A DNA stretch of 64,000 nucleotides, taken from NCBI GenBank assembly GCA_022449455.1, contig JAKUPL010000010.1, positions 104,934-168,933 of the forward strand. Reading direction: 5' to 3'. The translations under genes and the position numbers were made by a program. Position 1 is the first letter of the stretch; each line of letters opens with the position of its first letter. This document shows positions 36,265-45,055 of the stretch, in pieces. This DNA is from Alcanivorax sp. (GTDB lineage Bacteria; Pseudomonadota; Gammaproteobacteria; Pseudomonadales; Alcanivoracaceae). Below the pieces are notes generated by a model that was not told where the DNA came from, made no database searches, and saw only the letters and a list, made by a program, of their open reading frames with translations.

Positions 36265-37661
36265 GTTGTAGCCCCCGTGTCCGCTTGGCCGTCGCTTTTG
36301 GTGCCGCCATGAGGTGAGAATTCCGCACCATAGCGTTGCTTGAGCAGCTCGCTCATACGGAACGTGGCTTTGTCGATAGCGGCCTTGGGGAGGAAATATT
36401 CGGTCAGCGTTGCCAGATCAGCTAGTTGCGGCCCTACCAGCAGACTGACCTGCGATTTCCGCTCCTCCGCGAGCGGTAGGATTCGTCCAAGATTGTCATC
36501 CCTGGAAATCACTACTAGATGCGTGGATGGAATTGTGAGCATGTCGCGGATCACGCGATTAATATGCTCGTCGCCGAAACTGTAGCCATAGGTTACGAGG
36601 GTACTGTTTGGGCGACATACCGCAGCCGCCAAGTCTCGGAACAACTCAACATAAGGATATTCTGCTGTTTCTCTATCCTTAGCGGCGTTTGGATAGATCA
36701 TCAGCCGATGTGAAGTAACCTCACCTAAGCCTGGAGCATCCAGAAACGGCTCTACATCTTTGGCTCCAAATGGCAGCCCGATTCGACGAATATCGCTTTC
36801 TGTTTGCACCCAATCGATCGAACCATGCAGCTTGCTAAAGCGAGCGACACCTTCCAGGTAACGAGGTTCGCCACGAATTCCCGGAGGGTTATAGTGCATG
36901 TCCAGGTCAAGGCGAGATGAGCGGAAGATTGGCATCAGGTTGCCAACGAAACGATCCAGAAGATGCAGCCCGGCGAGCTCTGCTCCCATTTCGAGCAGTC
37001 GGTCATAGTTGGTGGTGAAGATATTCAACCGATCACGTGTACCTGTGCGACTAGAAAAACTCATCAAAAAGGTAATCAAGGCATTGAATGCCAGGACACG
37101 CTTATTCTCATTTGCTGAGGTGATATTGCCTTCACTCTGAAGGATGCTTTTCGCAAGGACTTTCAGTGCATTCGACACGTCATTGCGTAGGGCATTGGCC
37201 TTGTCTGTTTGCTGAACGATCTCCATGCCACGCAAGAGTTCGTTGGCAATCCGAAATTGATCTTCGATATTGCTTTTATCGCGACCGGCAGCCTTCGCTG
37301 ATACTTCAGCGGCAGCAATGATTTTGTCTTTGTAATCGCCGTCAGTAACGTTCCCCGACATGCCGGCTGCCAACTCGCCGGTGGCCATCTCATGAACAGC
37401 GTGTGTTAAGCCAGAGCCAGCCAGCAGGGACAGGTGCTCAGATTGGAACAATGCCGTCAGCCACGGTTCGACGTGTTTCCGAATATCCTTGAGTTTGATT
37501 TCTTGGCCATCGCTCAGCCATGAAACGTCAGCAACCTCACACAACTCGAAGGTGCCATCGTCTTTTGCCCGAAAGCATATGGGGTGATGGTCATCTCTGA
37601 CTTTCAGGAGATTCACAGGAGCGCCCTGCGTAGGTTCCATTGATTGATCCTGATCTGGCAT
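36261..37661 (-). CDS. SIR2-domain protein, probable NAD+-consuming effector
   Basis: A 466-residue protein with SIR2-superfamily landmarks: the NAD-binding S-L-L-A-G-S-G-L-T near residue 75, T-T-N-Y-D near 215, the catalytic histidine in K-L-H-G-S-I-D-W near 277, and T-Y-G-Y-S-F-G-D-E-H-I-N near 355, typical of prokaryotic defence SIR2 proteins. It has no zinc-binding cysteines, as expected for an NAD hydrolase rather than a deacetylase. The ATG at 37661 follows a GGGGATG site; an in-frame ATG at 37694 would overlap the preceding gene. Partner: HerA directly downstream. Confidence 0.85.
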   Translation of the reverse strand: MPDQDQSMEPTQGAPVNLLKVRDDHHPICFRAKDDGTFELCEVADVSWLSDGQEIKLKDIRKHVEPWLTALFQSEHLSLLAGSGLTHAVHEMATGELAAGMSGNVTDGDYKDKIIAAAEVSAKAAGRDKSNIEDQFRIANELLRGMEIVQQTDKANALRNDVSNALKVLAKSILQSEGNITSANENKRVLAFNALITFLMSFSSRTGTRDRLNIFTTNYDRLLEMGAELAGLHLLDRFVGNLMPIFRSSRLDLDMHYNPPGIRGEPRYLEGVARFSKLHGSIDWVQTESDIRRIGLPFGAKDVEPFLDAPGLGEVTSHRLMIYPNAAKDRETAEYPYVELFRDLAAAVCRPNSTLVTYGYSFGDEHINRVIRDMLTIPSTHLVVISRDDNLGRILPLAEERKSQVSLLVGPQLADLATLTEYFLPKAAIDKATFRMSELLKQRYGAEFSPHGGTKSDGQADTGATT

Positions 37662-37677
37662 ATCATCCCCAACCCAG

Positions 37678-39633
37678 TTAGGCCAAAAAACCATTCAACG
37701 CCTTGAAGACGTTCTCAAAGCGATCCAAGGTTCCAGTCACTTCATCGTCCTCCCCATCCAGAATCTGAGGGTTTCTCAACAGATACTCAGCGGGAACATA
37801 ATGGCCGAAGTCTGGAGCATCAGCCGGTAGCGTCCGACATAGCGCCTCTACCTGTTTAACGATACGGCTGGAGTTCTTATCAGCAGCATTGGCTTTCTCG
37901 ACTGTGACTTCGCCTTCTTTCAGCCCCAACGCTTGATTGACCAGCGCGCAATAGAAAGCGCTATCGAATAAATCCTCGACATCACTTTCAGACTTTCCTG
38001 TGAAATCAGATGCCGTGAGCACTCTTTCGGATTTCAAAATCTGACTTTTGCGCAACCTCTCTACTTTGGCCTTATCGCCTTTGCCGTAGTCACACAAAAC
38101 AGCAATATTTAGGTTGTTGCCCGTAAACAAAGATGAGAAAGACCAAACTTTGTCCAATCCACCAGTAGGACATATCGTCCAACGATCGTCCAAACCAGTT
38201 CTTCCTCTGGCCTGCAAAGCTCTCGATACAACCTGCAAGTAAACAACATCGGACGGCCCCTCTACCAACAAGCAGTTCTCGCCGACAAAGAGGGACTGGG
38301 TAATTTCATAGCCAAGGTGAGCCTGCAATGGGAAAAGCGTGTCCTTGTCAACCGAGAGGACGTCAGCCGAAACCTTCGTACCTTTAACTACCGGGCGACG
38401 TGGGTCATGATAGTCGACAACGTCTTCAACAACGCGCACATCTGCGAGGCGTTGAGCAGGCACCATAAACGGAGAGTGGGTCGTGTAAATTACTTGGTGT
38501 TCGGGAAGAATACGTTCCTCAATATATCGGAGGAGGTCTGATTGGGCTTTCCCGTGAAGAGTCAGGCCAGGCTCATCCAGAAGAATAATGGATTTTCCAG
38601 CAGACTTTTTGAGCTGCTTGAACTGCGCCAGAAAGGAGAAAAACCAGACAAAACCGGCACTTCTTTCGGATAGAGGAACAGTAACTCTGTGGTGTTTGTT
38701 CTCGATCCTTATTTTTGCAATCTTGCCGCTGTTCAGCGGAGGCGGGTCATCTGGCCTGCCCTCATTGATCTCAATTTTGATAGCCAAGGCGTCATTCTGA
38801 CTCCAGAACTCAAAAATCTCGTCTGTGATATCGTTAGACGCCCCTTCGCATTGAGCAACTAGCTCTTCATGCTTTGTGGCATCACGCAACTCTTCGATGG
38901 TGGTTCCTGCGTACTCCAAGAAGTCAAGGAAAATCCTATCTCCGGAGCTAACCTTTCCATTCTGCTTGTCTGAAGCCAATTGGTTTAAGGAGATTTCACC
39001 GGACATCCTCTCGAAGTGGGAGGTGTAAAAGAACTTAGGTTTTATTTCGCTAAGCAAATCAATGGCTGCATGCACCGCCGAGCCGTCACGAAACTTGTCG
39101 ATCACCTGCATGAGTGCAGTTTGCGACTCGGATCTCTCTGTGAGACCTTTTAATATTTCTTGCGCCTCTTTAGTTGTCTTTGCTGATTTCAGGTCGGCTT
39201 TGTCCTTCTGATTCAGGCCATGTCGTGCTTGCAGTTTTGCGATACACTCTTTCTCATCAACTGGGATCATCCAGGTGTTTCTATGACCGATATAACTGGT
39301 AATGATCACTTCGTTTTCTTTTAAAACACCTTCCCCCAACAGATCTTCCAGCTTCAGAACATCATCGTCTTCCAGAAGCCACCAGCTTTTGGCTACAGGA
39401 GAGTTGCCTTTAGGGTGGCGTTCAGCAAATTTGCTTAGGTATCTACGGGGATAGTCCCGCGTCTTATCGTACTCATAGTCACCGTCAGAGGGAGCAATAC
39501 CTTGGATAGCATTCAGAATCGCAGTTTTCCCTGCCTCGTTTTTGCCAACCAGGCAGGTCAAATCGCCGATAGTGAATTCACCGCTATCCTCGACAGACCG
39601 AAAATTAGTGACTTGGACTTTTGTCAGTTTCAC
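37678..39633 (-). CDS. OLD-like AAA ATPase with Toprim region
   Basis: A 651-residue protein with GTG start. The N-terminal SMC/RecF-like ATPase has Walker A G-K-N-E-A-G-K-T (residues 30-37), a signature-like L-S-E-R-S-A-G-F near 325, and Walker B I-I-L-L-D-E-P-G-L. From about residue 448 a Toprim-like region shows L-L-V-E-G-P-S-D-V-V-Y-L and later V-L-C-D-Y-G-K-G-D, with acidic residues in the positions that bind metal in OLD nucleases. OLD proteins act in phage defence (P2 OLD, Gabija GajA). No UvrD-like partner is present, so this is not Gabija. It lies 16 bases ahead of sir2. Confidence 0.75.
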   Translation of the reverse strand: MKLTKVQVTNFRSVEDSGEFTIGDLTCLVGKNEAGKTAILNAIQGIAPSDGDYEYDKTRDYPRRYLSKFAERHPKGNSPVAKSWWLLEDDDVLKLEDLLGEGVLKENEVIITSYIGHRNTWMIPVDEKECIAKLQARHGLNQKDKADLKSAKTTKEAQEILKGLTERSESQTALMQVIDKFRDGSAVHAAIDLLSEIKPKFFYTSHFERMSGEISLNQLASDKQNGKVSSGDRIFLDFLEYAGTTIEELRDATKHEELVAQCEGASNDITDEIFEFWSQNDALAIKIEINEGRPDDPPPLNSGKIAKIRIENKHHRVTVPLSERSAGFVWFFSFLAQFKQLKKSAGKSIILLDEPGLTLHGKAQSDLLRYIEERILPEHQVIYTTHSPFMVPAQRLADVRVVEDVVDYHDPRRPVVKGTKVSADVLSVDKDTLFPLQAHLGYEITQSLFVGENCLLVEGPSDVVYLQVVSRALQARGRTGLDDRWTICPTGGLDKVWSFSSLFTGNNLNIAVLCDYGKGDKAKVERLRKSQILKSERVLTASDFTGKSESDVEDLFDSAFYCALVNQALGLKEGEVTVEKANAADKNSSRIVKQVEALCRTLPADAPDFGHYVPAEYLLRNPQILDGEDDEVTGTLDRFENVFKALNGFLA

Positions 39634-39669
39634 CTTTATTGCCCCCTATAATCATTCCGGTAATTAGCT

Positions 39670-42600
39670 TCACTCCACCACAAATCTCAGCTTGCTGGCA
39701 TCCTTACCCTTGCAGCGCTCGTTGATCAGGTTCTCAAAGCGTCTGCGCAGGTCGTCCGGCTTGGCCGGTGAGCCACCGCTGATCAGGGCGGCCTTGACGT
39801 CTTCCGCCGTGATCACGACTTTTTCCAGACCGGATAATGCTTCCTGTATGACCGCGATGAATTCTGGTGTTACCGGGTCAGGTAGCATTTTCGCTTTCAG
39901 GAAACTGTCGACCAACGTGCGTTGATTAGCCTTCAGTAGCTCGAAGTTGGCCTGAATGATTGGGTCTTCCAGGCTGTCGAGCAGCGCTTGTTGCCAGCTA
40001 TCCAGCAGTTGGTCGAGTTCGCCATCCAATGCCTTGAGCACATTGGTGGCCGGAATCCAGTCACCCTGTTCGTTGGCCGGGCGGAAGCCGCAGTGTGGGC
40101 ACACTGGGCTTACATTCAGTTCAGACTCCACCAAGGCAGCGCAGCTCTTGAGTTTGTCCAGCTTGTCGTCGAAGGTGGTGAGCTGGCTGGGATGCAACAG
40201 TGATATGCCAGCCAAGGTGCGCAAGGTAGTCATCCGTGGGTCTTTGCGCAGCGCCGTTTTGGTCTTGTCCTCCGCTACACCCAAGCGCGCCTTGCTGTGT
40301 TCCGCCACATAGGCGTGGATGTAATCCTTTTTCAGGGCGGCCAGGCGCTGGCGATATTCCGCTGCGTGTTGAGCGCCGTGATCCTGGATGAGCTTGCCGA
40401 GGAGCTCCTTGCGCGTGGTTTGAGCCTGCTGAACCCAAGGATGGTCCGCTGCAAGCACCATCTCGGCCTGGCTCAGATAGGTTGCTGTGCCGCCGAGCTC
40501 GGCAACCAGATCACGCAGTTTCTCGACCGATGCCAGCACATCGAGGTTTTTCTTTTGGGTGTCGATGTCGGCCTGAGTGATGCGCAGATTCTTGAGTTTG
40601 CCTACCGTGTTGTAAGGAGACAGGCTTTCTAGGAAGCCCTTCAGGGCTTCCAGTCGCGACCGCCTATCGTTCAGTTCTTCTTCCCGCAGGAGAGATTGCC
40701 CCCACAAGCTGAGGCGATTTTGCAGGTCGGTGCCGGTAGTCAGTACGCGCTGTACCTGCTGAGCCACGGCACCCAATAGGTTTTTGACAGACTCTTCCTT
40801 GCCCTGGGTCGCCATTTGAGCCAAGCCGGGCTGCAGACCCAGCATCTCAAACAGGGATCGCAGTACCGCGACATTGATTTCCTTGGGCGCTTCGACATGC
40901 TTGAAGTGCGTGAGGTCATCCATGCCACGCTCTACCAGCAAGGCAATTTTGCCGGAGTCGATCTTGTCACCGGTTATAGCCAGCACGATGTCACCGGAGT
41001 AGACGAGCCCACCCAATACGACTGCCAGCAGGTCTGGCTCCAGCCGAAAACGCACAGGAGAGAAATATTCCACATCGCTGGCACCGCTGATCAGCTCGCT
41101 GCGATTGAGCACTTGGCCATGACCTTTCGCTTGCAGCCGGCTGAGTACTTCCTGGGCATACTTGGATCGACCAGGTTCGATGCGATCGCCATCAAGCATT
41201 TCCAGGGCATCCAGGATAGCGACGGAATCCTTGGTACGGGTGCCACCGGCCAGGGCCTTGAGCGTATTGCCGATGAGCTGCTTGCGGTTGGATTCGGTAA
41301 CCAGAACTGAAAATGTCGGGTACTCCGGCGCGAGATCCGCGAAGTGAGTGCCCAGAGCCAGGCCGGAGGTCACATTGACGATGTCGCGGAAGTTAGCGCG
41401 CTCGTCCGGTCCGAGGCGCAGCTTGTCGCGCATCGATACGCCCTTGGCCCAGTCCTGCAGGGTTTTGCTCTTGCCTTGATAGGTGACTTCGAAGGCGCTC
41501 ATTTGTTTGTCTTGCAGCCATTTGCTCATGTCGCGCAGAGCGTCTTTGATCTTGTCCAGATAGACGGACTTGGCTGCCCCACTGGCGGTGGAGGCCAGCT
41601 CCCGAGCGGCGGCATAGAACGCCAAATGGCGCTTGATGGCGTCGTCCCGCCCTTTCAGGCGGAAGAACACCTCGTCAGCCTTGGCTTCGTCACGGAAGCG
41701 CGGCGGCTCGAAGGGCTGGATGAAATAGATGTAAAAGTCGCGCTCAGGCTGGGCGGTAGGACGGTCGTTGGGGGCGCCGAGGAACAGGTAACCGTTGCGT
41801 TCTACGCGGCGATCCTGCCATTCAACCTGGTGCTGCCAGATTTTGTAACCCGTGACATAAGCGTGATCGTCAGTGCACTCCATGAGCTGCATGAGAGCGC
41901 TGTAATAGGCCCGGTCCAGGGCGTCGTCGGACAGGGCTTCGGCGCGCTTCTCGATCTGCGCGTCGTAGTCCACATCCTTCTTGAGGTCGAGATAATACTG
42001 CTCAGTATCCGGAGCCTTGGATATGAACTGGCCGTTGACGGTTTTAACGATTTCGCGCAGCGTGGTCTGTACGGCAGTCAGCAAGTCGTCGGCGGGCTCG
42101 CCACCCAGGTCTTCAATACCAGGCTGATATAGGCACAGGGTATCGCGCAGTTCCTCTGCTGTTGGGCCAACCGGGACATAGATGTCGCCGCCGGTGGTGA
42201 GCCGATGTACCGAAAGCCCGTTGATCGCCCGCATGGCCATTGCCTTGTAAGCAGGACGCGTGAATGCTTTCTGTACGCGCTCACCCAAGACTTCAGCAAC
42301 CTTCAGCACCGGCCCGATGTTGGGGTCGGAGCGTAGTACGGAGTTGGACGTAATCGTGTCCCAGAATTGATCAAAGCCGATCAGGCCGGGACGATCTTCC
42401 GGCACTTCGCTACCCAGGATGGCTTGAATCTGATCACGCAGGGTTACCAGGGCTCCGCGTTTTTCGGTGAAAACCAGGCGCTCGAAGGTGCCTATGTAAT
42501 CAGGGTGCACCGGGAACAGACGAACGTACTCGTCCATCCGTTCGTTCATGTTGTTGTAAAACTTGGCAAAGGGGGTCAGATAGCTGCGAATCTTGTGTTG

Positions 42601-43395
42601 CTGGTCGGCAGACTTTTTGAGCAAGCGTTCAGCCACCACAAAGCTCACATCCTGGCGGGCCAACAGCAGTTGAGTGAAACGCTCGTTGACCCGGCGCAGG
42701 CTGTCAGCCACGTGCTGGAAGCGGCTGCTATCAAAGATGGCTTCCTGCACACCAGCCACGAAGCGGAATCGCAGGTGTTTGGTGACCTCACCGATTTCGC
42801 GCAGGAAGGACAAGTCAAGCACCAGGTCGTGGTCTTTACGCGAACGCAGGTATTCGAGGAATTCATCAACCACCAACAGCACACCCTGACTGGGATGCAC
42901 TTCATGGAAGGCTGCCATCATTTCCTCGAACGCGCCTTTGTTGTTTACCACTTTGTCTGCCGATGGGAACCTGTAGCTGACGCCCTGGTTCTCCAGGAAA
43001 ATTTCAAGTTCCTGGGTGATGATGTCCCGCAGAGACATCTGGCTTGAAATCTCGATACGGTGCACCTTGAACTTCCCGGCTATGGCCTCGGCGACATCAC
43101 GCACCTTGGGGTGATGGAGCATTGGGAGGTAGGCGGCGTCCTCCGCGACCAGAGACAAGACCGACATCAAGTGCGACTTACCAGTACCGTAGTTGCCAAC
43201 AACAAGCACACCTTTGTGATCAACAGACTCATCAAATGAGAGCTGCGGGATCATTTGACCGGCGATACGGTCAGCCATGTCATCCGAGATGACGTAAGTG
43301 GCAACGAGCTTTTTCGCCTCGTCAGGCCTGTTGGCATCAAGGAGTTGGATTACCGATTCGATCGGCTCAAACTGAATAAGGTCCCCGTATCGCAT
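39670..43395 (-). CDS. brxC: BrxC large P-loop ATPase (DUF6079)
   Basis: A 1241-residue ATPase, the largest BREX subunit. Walker A is G-N-Y-G-T-G-K-S-H near residue 66 and Walker B is L-L-V-V-D-E-F-L-E-Y-L near 168. Long helical and coiled parts follow. A C-terminal C-P-H-C pair is near residue 1098. Length and motifs fit BrxC/PglY. It is preceded by the small ATPase BrxF (11-base gap), which is diagnostic for type III. Confidence 0.88.
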   Translation of the reverse strand: MRYGDLIQFEPIESVIQLLDANRPDEAKKLVATYVISDDMADRIAGQMIPQLSFDESVDHKGVLVVGNYGTGKSHLMSVLSLVAEDAAYLPMLHHPKVRDVAEAIAGKFKVHRIEISSQMSLRDIITQELEIFLENQGVSYRFPSADKVVNNKGAFEEMMAAFHEVHPSQGVLLVVDEFLEYLRSRKDHDLVLDLSFLREIGEVTKHLRFRFVAGVQEAIFDSSRFQHVADSLRRVNERFTQLLLARQDVSFVVAERLLKKSADQQHKIRSYLTPFAKFYNNMNERMDEYVRLFPVHPDYIGTFERLVFTEKRGALVTLRDQIQAILGSEVPEDRPGLIGFDQFWDTITSNSVLRSDPNIGPVLKVAEVLGERVQKAFTRPAYKAMAMRAINGLSVHRLTTGGDIYVPVGPTAEELRDTLCLYQPGIEDLGGEPADDLLTAVQTTLREIVKTVNGQFISKAPDTEQYYLDLKKDVDYDAQIEKRAEALSDDALDRAYYSALMQLMECTDDHAYVTGYKIWQHQVEWQDRRVERNGYLFLGAPNDRPTAQPERDFYIYFIQPFEPPRFRDEAKADEVFFRLKGRDDAIKRHLAFYAAARELASTASGAAKSVYLDKIKDALRDMSKWLQDKQMSAFEVTYQGKSKTLQDWAKGVSMRDKLRLGPDERANFRDIVNVTSGLALGTHFADLAPEYPTFSVLVTESNRKQLIGNTLKALAGGTRTKDSVAILDALEMLDGDRIEPGRSKYAQEVLSRLQAKGHGQVLNRSELISGASDVEYFSPVRFRLEPDLLAVVLGGLVYSGDIVLAITGDKIDSGKIALLVERGMDDLTHFKHVEAPKEINVAVLRSLFEMLGLQPGLAQMATQGKEESVKNLLGAVAQQVQRVLTTGTDLQNRLSLWGQSLLREEELNDRRSRLEALKGFLESLSPYNTVGKLKNLRITQADIDTQKKNLDVLASVEKLRDLVAELGGTATYLSQAEMVLAADHPWVQQAQTTRKELLGKLIQDHGAQHAAEYRQRLAALKKDYIHAYVAEHSKARLGVAEDKTKTALRKDPRMTTLRTLAGISLLHPSQLTTFDDKLDKLKSCAALVESELNVSPVCPHCGFRPANEQGDWIPATNVLKALDGELDQLLDSWQQALLDSLEDPIIQANFELLKANQRTLVDSFLKAKMLPDPVTPEFIAVIQEALSGLEKVVITAEDVKAALISGGSPAKPDDLRRRFENLINERCKGKDASKLRFVVE

Positions 43396-43406
43396 GCGCT
43401 TCCTCT

Positions 43407-43877
43407 TTACGAATTCTTGTTAATCTCGAACGGAACAAGGCCATCCAGGCCATAGTCCTGATATTCTGAATGCCCCATGACGGCATAGCTCAACCGTCCT
43501 TCGCGCAGCTCTCCCGGCCACACAGCTACGACTCGTCGAGAGTGCGCATGACGCTTCAACAGCTCTAATGGATCGAGTTTCAGCGACTGGTCAAACAACA
43601 GCTCGATGTTGTCGAGCAATACCAAATCCTTCTCGCATACATAGTCGTCAGCCAGGGCCTTCAACTCTTCATTCACCTTCAATGGCCGTTGTCGATGCGG
43701 CAAAGCAGCCAGGCGCTTCCCTAAGACAACGCCAACATTCAACACTTGCCCGTCTCGGCTGTCGGCCAGCTTTACCAACAGAGGCGTTTTTCCTGAGCCG
43801 GGCTCACCGACGAGCAGGATCAGCTTGGTCTGCAGGGCAGCTATCTCGTCGACGATTTTTCCGAGTCTTTCCAGCAT
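43407..43877 (-). CDS. brxF: BrxF small ATPase of type III BREX
   Basis: A 156-residue single-domain P-loop protein with Walker A L-V-G-E-P-G-S-G-K-T (about 22-31) and a Walker-B-like V-L-L-D-N-I-E-L-L-F-D near 93-103. A small ATPase immediately before brxC defines the type III arrangement. The start is 8 bases after the WYL gene stop. Confidence 0.8.
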   Translation of the reverse strand: MLERLGKIVDEIAALQTKLILLVGEPGSGKTPLLVKLADSRDGQVLNVGVVLGKRLAALPHRQRPLKVNEELKALADDYVCEKDLVLLDNIELLFDQSLKLDPLELLKRHAHSRRVVAVWPGELREGRLSYAVMGHSEYQDYGLDGLVPFEINKNS

Positions 43878-43885
43878 GCCCGTCC

Positions 43886-44803
43886 TCAGGTTGATTCACT
43901 GTGTTGCCGAAGTTGCGTATCGGGTGTGCGATAACCCGGCGCCAGCATTGCGTTTTTAACCCCGTAAATGGCCAAGTGATCTCTGAGCCACAGGCGGTAT
44001 TCCGGACCGTGCAGATTGTGATCCGGCGAACAATCCACACTCCACTTGAGCAATACATAGCCCACCATGGCGGCGCGAAGCTTCATTCGGATCACGCCGT
44101 CGCGCATGGCGTAGTCCATTTCGGTGATCTCGGGGTGAGGCTGATCCGGGTGCGGCACCAGCTCCAGCTCAACGATACGGGTCCACTGAATGTCCTGGTC
44201 GCTGCGTTCATGGGCGGCTATGGCCTGCCCCTTGAGCAGCTTGGGCATTTTGATCCGGGTGATCACGAAATCCCGGAACTCCTGGGATTTGCGGTCGAAG
44301 GCGCGCACATGCCAGCGCAGGCCATTGTCGATCAGGGCAAATGGTACGATTTCGCGCTCAGTACGCCCGCTGGAGATGGAGTGGTACTCGATGCCTAGCG
44401 GGTGCTCTTGGTGAATGGCTCGCGTGACGCATGCCAGCACAGCTAGGTCGGGCTGATCCAATCGCCAGGGGTACTCGCTCGGGACGCAGGCCCTGAGTGG
44501 CCCCGGCTCCCCATCCCCGAAGTTCTGTGTCAGCCAGGACAGCACCCTCTCTGGCGGGAAGGTAAAGACAGGGTTGAAATCCTTCCCCAGCACATAGGCC
44601 TTGGCTTTGGCGTCGTAGTCGATGTTGCCGGGAGCCAACTCCTTGTATATCCCCAGGTCCCTTGTAGCGGCTGCAGACTGGATACCGAAGCGCGACACCA
44701 GCTCCTGACGGCGTATATCGCCGAAGAAGCGAACACGCAGTTCGATGAACGCGAGGCGATCACGTTGCGGCTGCGTCAAGGCGGTTAACTGCTCATTGGG
44801 CAT
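43886..44803 (-). CDS. brxR: WYL-domain transcription regulator (BrxR-like)
   Basis: A 305-residue regulator. The N-terminal winged helix-turn-helix (about 10-80) reads L-V-S-R-F-G-I-Q-S-A-A-A-T-R-D-L. The WYL domain (about 130-200) has I-E-Y-H-S-I-S-S-G-R and R-W-H-V-R-A-F-D; a C-terminal WCX-type extension follows. BrxR/CapW proteins repress BREX and CBASS operons and are relieved by an unknown ligand. It is the first gene of the operon and lies downstream of a palindrome-rich promoter. Confidence 0.85.
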   Translation of the reverse strand: MPNEQLTALTQPQRDRLAFIELRVRFFGDIRRQELVSRFGIQSAAATRDLGIYKELAPGNIDYDAKAKAYVLGKDFNPVFTFPPERVLSWLTQNFGDGEPGPLRACVPSEYPWRLDQPDLAVLACVTRAIHQEHPLGIEYHSISSGRTEREIVPFALIDNGLRWHVRAFDRKSQEFRDFVITRIKMPKLLKGQAIAAHERSDQDIQWTRIVELELVPHPDQPHPEITEMDYAMRDGVIRMKLRAAMVGYVLLKWSVDCSPDHNLHGPEYRLWLRDHLAIYGVKNAMLAPGYRTPDTQLRQHSEST

Positions 44804-44867
44804 TCTGGATGCTCGTTTCTGTTTATGGATGCTGGTGATGATGGTTGCCGTAAGGATATCAGCAGCG

Positions 44868-44921
44868 ATAGAATGTGTCTATTATACCCATAGAGAAACT
44901 ATTGATAGCATCATTTTGATG
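44868..44921 (-). promoter_or_regulatory. Promoter and palindrome cluster of the BREX operon
   Basis: On the minus strand a perfect -10 TATAAT lies at 44886-44881, about 80 bases before the brxR-like start. Inverted repeats crowd it: ATAGA-N5-TCTAT (44868-44882, overlapping the -10), ATAG-N5-CTAT (44890-44902) and CATCA-N3-TGATG (44909-44921). These are likely operators for the WYL regulator. No clear -35 was found. Confidence 0.55.
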
Positions 44922-45055
44922 ATGACGACGGCGCGATAAGCGACGTATGTGCTTGGCATGAGCGCAAATCGATGGGATCAGCCCGGGGTATCCCACAAGG
45001 GGTGGCTAACGGCAGTCTATGGGCCGGAGATTGAACATGGATGCCATTGCATCAC

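Noticed and set aside
37678..39633. Gabija system (GajA)
   Set aside because: The OLD-like protein fits GajA in part, but no UvrD-like GajB neighbour is present.
24044..44803. DISARM system
   Set aside because: The SNF2-like helicase and methylase are reminiscent, but pglZ, brxC and brxF are BREX markers and no DrmA, DrmB or DrmC was seen.
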